Assembly: GCA_010279815.1 (NCBI GenBank)
Contig: QEOQ01000141.1
Location: 248,001-312,000 of the forward strand
Source: Brachionus plicatilis
Lineage: Eukaryota; Rotifera; Eurotatoria; Ploima; Brachionidae
Length of the DNA stretch: 64,000 bases
Reading direction: 5' to 3'
Under the pieces are notes generated by a model. It worked only from the letters and a program-made list of their open reading frames with translations, was not told the origin of the DNA and did not search any database. The position numbers and the translations under genes are program-made. Of this stretch, positions 58,033 through 64,000 are shown in pieces. Position 1 is the stretch's first letter. The number at the start of each line of letters is the position of its first letter.

Positions 58033-61000
58033 TTAGCTTTGATTTTGAACTCCTGAAGTGCTCTGGGTCGTGTTGGCTAAGTTTCGCTCAAAGTTAAGAA
58101 GACGTTGACCGACCAGGTATTTATCATTACGAATTCTTTCATAAATACGCTTAAATTGATTCATTTGAAATGTCAAAAAAATGGTAAGCGAAACTATTAG
58201 CAAAATGGTCAAATATATTCTTTTATCAACTTTATTCAAAAATTCAGCATCCTTTGCTAAAATAAGGATTTAAATAAATAATTTTTTTTTCTTAATTTAA
58301 AATTACTTAGCATGGGGAAAATACTTCTTGATATTACATATGGAATTGCCAATGATGAGCCCAGCCAGACAGTTATAGGGTAAATCAGTCTCAAGAACAT
58401 GAACTTTAAATTAATATTTCTTAGTCCATCTTGGCACAACTTAAATCATGATTTAATAAAATTATAAAGTTTCTTTTTAAAATATATTTACTCGATCTAC
58501 AGCTTCTCTAAGAGACCATTGCGGACCAATTAGAACAAGTGCTGTTGATATTTTTGTCAATAGAACACCAAGTGCCCATATTTGCCAAATTGAATGCACA
58601 GGAGTTTGATCCAAATTGCAACTGATTGGATTAATAACAATTTTTTGAAATAAAAGTCCGAATAGAATCGGTATGAAACCAAAAATCATCGACAATCCGA
58701 TGAAAACTTTAGAAAACTAAAGAAAAAAATAATTTAGATTAAAATAAATTAACTAGAATTATTATTTAATATTTCATCATTTGAAATTTTAAAGAAAATT
58801 TAAGAAATATAAATTTTCTTAAAATCTCAAAATAAAATTAACAATTTGTTTAAAACATCATTTAATAACCCTAGAGATTTAAGTAAAAAAATTTTATATA
58901 CAAATAAAACTCTTACAATACATATTCTTTCTCTGAATTTTTTGAACAATTGGTAAAGACCAATTTGAACCCAATTGTAGAAAATAGTTGATAACCGAAT
59001 AGTTAGCCATATTGAATAAAAACCAGTTATAATTGTGTACAGATCGTTTATTTTATCACTTCCTACAAGTTGATACAACAAATATCTTCCGAAAGTTACT
59101 AAAAAAAATTTTTTTTATTAAATTTAATTATTTATTTTATTTAATTGATATCCAGTTATTTTCTGGTAAGTCGCTTGGAGATCGAGCGCTCTCCTTTCGA
59201 CAAATTTTGATATAAAATATTTATAAAAATATTAAATATCTTCAAAAATTAATGTAAATATTAAAATTAATATTCAAAATTCATAAATGCATCCGAATAT
59301 TATTTATGATTCATTCACAAAGAGATGATCTATCAATTCGTCAGCCAACAAATAATAACAAAATATATTTTCCTTACCGCTAATTTTAATAAAAACACCG
59401 CTTTTTTAAATAAAAATTAAAGTAACGACTAATTAAATAAAAAGACCCTAACCTTCTGCCTACCCGAAATCCTAAATTATGGCTTCGTCCTGGACCCCTT
59501 ACCAGAACTAATCAAAAAAGCTTTTATTTTTTTGTTTTATAATTTAAAAATTGAATGTTAAATCTTTGAAAAAAGAAAAAAAAACAAATCTCTTTTTCAT
59601 AATTGATTTTAATTGATTCTTCTAAAATCTTTATTTGAAAAATTTAAAAATTCAATAATAGAAGTGAAACTAAAAAGAGTAATGGCTGTATTAAACGTCT
59701 AAAATAAAATTTTAATTTTATTTAAAATAGATTACAGCAAAGTTTAATTAAGTTAATTTTTCAATGGTAAAATTCCAAATATTTATTAGTATCTAATTTT
59801 AATTTAGTTATATTTTTTCTGATTAAATGATTTAAAAAAATAGCGTTCACCAAAAAATAAATTTTGAATTTTGAAAAATTTTTTAAATACGACCACAAAC
59901 TAATTTCAATCCCAATGATTTTTTTATTTAGATCCTGAATTAAGATTAATTATTATATTTTTCAAACAGAGTAGCAACTTTATAGACTGTGAATTAACGA
60001 GTCGTGGTCATTAGATCTTCATAAAATCAGAGATTTAGTATTACAGAAAAAAATATTACCTGGTATCACAATCAAAGATATACTAAAGAACAAAAGACTT
60101 AAACTCATGAGTACAATTAAGGCCAAAATCTATAAATAAAACATTAAAACAAATTTTTTAAATTGACTAAAAATTACTCTTAATTTGAAATAATTAGGCT
60201 TTGTGTATGGCTGAGTGGTGTACGGAGCAGTATTTTGAAGTAGAGCCTGATGAGCCAGGCCAACATTGAACTGAAAAGGATTTTGACCAATTTGTGCCGG
60301 AACCAAATTATTATTTGCCTGATTATTAGCATTGTTCACATCGTCAGCATTTTGCTGATCCCCGAGCAAATAGGATTTGAGGTCCAATAGCCAAGCTACG
60401 GCCAATGCCCAAATTTTGATCATATTTTTTGCCCACGATCTGATGTGATTTTGTTCCAATAGAGCAGGTAAGGCAGCATGCAGCCAAATGAGTTCAATAG
60501 ATAACTCAGTAGACAGGGTCTCGCTGCTAGATGAAACATTGTAGGGTAGAATTTTCTTGGAAAAATTTGCCTGAAAATAGCCGATTATTTTAACTGGAAT
60601 TAAAAGCAGCAAAACAACCGAAAAACCAAAAAGTGTAACTGATGTCAAAAAGCGTCTTATGTGTCTGAAAACAGGCAATTGTATCATTTCTTGCACCGGA
60701 TTAAAGTCAGGATCGTTCAGATTTCTCAAAAACCACAGTAGCCCTGAACGCAATACCTCGCGCAGCAAAAACACAAATGTGGCAAAATAGAACACATACA
60801 TCATTCCAACTAGCCAATGTATGAACACACTAGTGCCTGGCGAATTCTCAAAACTGCTCAATCTATCATTAATGGTGGTGTTGAACAACTTAAGTGAACA
60901 AATGTCTATCCATACACCGCAAATGAACGGAAACACACAAATTTCGAAAATGACCAAAAGCGCCACTTTGATCACTATGTAGCTCAGACCGATTACTTTT

Positions 61001-62316
61001 CGGGCTCGGTAAAAATTCGAAACTGCCATCAAAACATACAAGACTATGAATATTTGGGCCAACAAAGCATAACCAATCAAAGTGGTTAACAAGCCCTCGA
61101 AATGGGACTTTTCTACGTAGTCATGCATTTTTAGACCATAGATAAGATAGTGTCCGAGATGGTAGGGACAGAAAGCAAATACCAGAATAAACAAGGTGTT
61201 CAAAGAGATCACCCAAAAAACGTGTTCCAAGAACAACAGAGAACCGTCCAGACCCAAAAGTCGGTCCCAAGTCAAATCTTCTGCTGCTCTGTCCCATTCC
61301 ATAGGGTTCCAATGGTTGTCATCATTGTTTTGAACTGGTTGTCTGGGCTGTTCTGGCGCCTCAAAAGGCTGCTGATTGTTTTCTTCTTCATTAACAATTA
61401 TGTCATTATTAGCTGGACGCTCATTAACCTGCTCATTTTGGGCTTCGTTTGGCACTTGATTTTGTCCAATTTGAATATTGTTTTGATTTTCTGGAACTAG
61501 ATGAATGTTCTCTAGCCATTCAGGACCACCGCCAGATAATATCTGCTCTCGAAGCCACACTAAGCTAATAAATGCTCCCAGCGAACACAATACCACAAAA
61601 GCACCCTGAAGTATGTCGCCCATTATGTTGTCTGTCGATAGCATGTCTAATGGTAGAGTAAGCAACGAACTAACTGATCCAGCAAATAGGCAACGATAGA
61701 TGCGGCACGCAGTTAGTGGCACTATGACCAACCAAGATATGGCTACGAGTGTAGAGTGTAGCCAGAATCGAACCGCTTTAAATATGTTTTTCAATAGGCC
61801 AGTTGCGATGTCTTTGGCAGGCAATCGTTTGGGCATGTTAGGATCATAGACTTTAGTTTTAAAATAAAATTATATTTAAATTTAAATTTAAAAAAAAATA
61901 TTAAATTTTTATTTTTGCTTACTTGGAGCAAAATGAAATTTATGTTTACAAAGTTCACAGTATTCTTTTTTGCTATACTTTAGCCATAGCACCAAACTAA
62001 ATCAATTTATTAAATGATAAAGGTTTATTCGGAAAAAGTGAGAAATCAACGCTTACCATTCTTGATGGATGTATTTTATACTTCCCGTACAGACACATGG
62101 ATAAAATAGAGGCTTATCAATAGTGGCCTCGCTTCGACATACCCGGCATATGTCAACATCTTTGGTTAAATTAAAATAAAAAATTTATTTGAATTTAATT
62201 TTTTTTTTCATACCATTTTCCTGGTTGACATCACTGTTGGTTTCGGACTGGTTGGTCGATGTTGTTTGATTCGACGAGTCTAAACTTACTACGGGATCGT
62301 TTTGATCGCTTTCCAT
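58033..62316 (-). CDS. MARCHF6: E3 ubiquitin-protein ligase MARCH6 (TEB4/Doa10 homologue)
   Basis: This is a polytopic ER and nuclear-envelope RING-CH ligase of the ERAD pathway. In mammals it targets squalene monooxygenase among others. Nine exons in phase give 928 residues (human 910): 62316-62214, 62159-62057, 61996-61923, 61850-60178, 60129-60060, 59098-58917, 58716-58492, 58439-58307 and 58256-58033. The RING-CH is complete: Cys39-Cys42, Cys56-Cys58, His66-Cys69, Cys82-Cys85. The large exon carries [75 protein letters not shown] and [20 protein letters not shown]. The C-terminal exons add [16 protein letters not shown] and the conserved [16 protein letters not shown]. Many hydrophobic segments fit the 14 or so membrane spans of the family. 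The disordered N-terminal 34 residues are Ser/Thr/Asn-rich. Confidence 0.96.
59370..59470. repeat. Dispersed repeat fragment in MARCH6 intron 5
   Basis: CCTTACCGCTAATTTTAATA followed by aaaacaccgcttttttaaat resembles the lead-in of the repeat at 51343. A less AT-rich tract (cttctgcctacccgaaatcc, gcttcgtcctggacccctta) follows at about 59455-59505. This 961-nt intron is the longest in the gene. Confidence 0.4.
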
Positions 62317-64000
62317 TTGGTATTCACCAATAAATGCTATTTTTTTGACTCAAAAATTTTAAAAGCTCATTGAATTATTATCTATTAATTTAAGAAATAT
62401 TTTCATTTACTTATACAACAAATTTTTTTTTTACATTTGAATATGCAAAAATATTATTGCTAGACTTAAAATTTAGTTTGAAATATGACTAAAGCTAAGA
62501 TATTTTTTTATAATTTATAATTAGATTTTAGCAATGCAAAATATGAATGCAAAATAAATTTTTCTAAAATAAATGGAATTTTTTTTTATTGTCAAATTAA
62601 TTTTGATTTAAGCGAGTTTTTTTGTTGCTGCTGAATATTAAATTTCCGCATTCTGTTAATCTTGCATTGATTCTAACTTCTCTTAATATCAGGTTTTTTA
62701 AATTTACAAAGGATTCAGCTTTAGGATTATTCACATAACAGACTGATTATTATGCATAAATTTTTAATATGAGATCGTATGGAAAAATTTAGGCCATGGT
62801 CTGAATTTTTCACTAGTAGAATTTGAAAAAAAAATTTTGAGAGGTTAAATATGCTGTGAAAAATAATTTCAAGTTTTTTCTAGTCTAAGTGATAAAAATG
62901 TTGGAAGAAAACTTGAATTAAATATACGAATTTTTCGGTTAAATTTGAACAAAAATTCTTGATTCAAAAACATTATTTAAGTTTAAGTACCATATTCCCT
63001 CGTTAGATTATGCTGCACCACAAGCTAAGACATGCTTTTTGACCATGTATAAAAGTAAATCTTGCCCATGCTAAAACATTTTTGATTAAGAACGAATGGT
63101 GTAATAGTATTATCACGGGTTTAGAACCGCATCAAATTCAGTAATTCTTAATTTAATGGGGCATCTAGACTTGAGTTTAAGATAAAAAATAAAAAGAATT
63201 AATTTTTATTATGTATTTGGTGCAGCATCAAGAATTATAAAAATAAAATATTAGAAAAATTAATTTTTTTTTATCATTTCGATTTTATTTAAACTAAATT
63301 TCGAGTTCTAATGTGGCATTATTGTTGTAATATTTTAATAAAAAAGGAAAAATAAAATTTAAGATTAAAAATTCGTTTTATCGAGATTTAGAATTGATAA
63401 AATTACTAATTAAACATTTTTTTGTTTTGAATTTTTTCTTAATCCTTGTTGCTGCACCAAATTCATAATAAATAAAAACTTTATTTAATGACAAAAAATA
63501 AATTTTTTATTTTGCATTTGGTGCAGAATATAAAAAGAATATAAAAAAATCAAAGCAAAAAAAACTGTTTAACAGGAATACGGTCTGTTTTTTACAATTT
63601 TGTATGTTTTTTTGATTAAGAATTGAAAACAAAGAAACTAATAATATTTTAGAAAAAAAATTTAAAAAATACAATAAAAAAACTCAAATTAAATTGTATA
63701 TAAAAGTCTTAACTAATTGTAAATTTTAAATAGTTTAAATCTGAGTACTGCTTCTTTATGTTCTTTATGTCGTTGAAATTATTTAACTTATCAAAAAGCT
63801 AATAGCGTTAATCTGAAATAAACAATTTAAAAAAAACATTTTTAATGTATATTGTAAATGTCATTATTTAAAAAATTCATACCAAATTTTTTGATTTGTA
63901 CGATCTCAAGGTCCAATGTCCAATATACGATTTGAAAATTTAATAGTTACTTTAAAATTATTTTCACCTTTTTTTAAATCTTTTTATCATAAATAAATTT
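62317..64000. other. AT-rich stretch upstream of MARCH6
   Basis: It presumably holds the MARCH6 promoter next to 62.3 kb. Inverted GGTGCAG-centred repeats at 63195-63530 are listed separately. No gene was recognised. Confidence 0.45.
63195..63535. repeat. Inverted and direct copies of a GGTGCAG-centred repeat
   Basis: TTTATTATGTATTTGGTGCA (about 63207-63226) recurs in reverse complement as TGCACCAAATTCATAATAAA (about 63451-63470), and again in direct form as TTTATTTTGCATTTGGTGCA (about 63507-63526). Similarity extends to about 40 bp. The first pair could be the ends of a 270-bp miniature element. A looser relative (GCTGCACCACAAGC) lies at about 63011. Confidence 0.5.

Overview
This is a very AT-rich eukaryotic (animal) genomic window. 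Its genes have many short GT-AG introns, most of them 47-60 nt. The introns were placed by joining reading frames that match known families and checking codon phase. The gene set (importin-13, BTBD10, kynureninase, PSMA5, ecdysoneless, LYRM4/ISD11, MARCH6 and a DUF4211 protein) is metazoan. The base composition and compact introns would suit a small invertebrate such as a monogonont rotifer, but that placement is a guess.

Layout. 0-7 kb: AT-rich sequence, the 3' end of an unidentified minus-strand gene, and a 5'-truncated LINE with a (CTA)n tail. 7-20.6 kb: a QSER1/PRR12-like DUF4211 gene (minus) divergent from a 12-exon importin-13 gene (plus). The three longest importin-13 introns each hold an inverted-repeat (foldback) element. 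20.6-26 kb: AT-rich sequence with a decayed hAT transposase. 26-27.4 kb: BTBD10 (minus). 27.4-39.4 kb: gene-poor, but with a complete 967-bp non-autonomous piggyBac element (TTAA duplication) and a 1,358-bp TA-flanked element carrying a PHD-like zinc-finger remnant. 39.4-45.8 kb: two tandem kynureninase genes with the same 12-exon structure and a minus-strand glucose-6-phosphate 1-epimerase gene between them. 47.5-48.6 kb: PSMA5. 49.6-52.1 kb: a repeat cluster with a second LINE end. 52.3-54.9 kb: intronless ecdysoneless and the last two exons of LYRM4 (minus). 55.5-56.5 kb: two hAT-type miniature elements. 58-62.3 kb: MARCH6 (minus, 9 exons). 62.3-64 kb: AT-rich with small inverted repeats.

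The genes are mostly unrelated housekeeping functions: nuclear transport, proteasome, ERAD, Fe-S cluster assembly, tryptophan catabolism and sugar-phosphate epimerisation. They do not form one system. The most interesting biology is the kynureninase pair. One copy keeps the animal Ser-Asn active-site pair and the other has Ser-Thr at the position known to control substrate choice. The variety of small DNA transposons with intact ends is the second point of interest. No prokaryotic system, CRISPR array, rRNA or tRNA was found.
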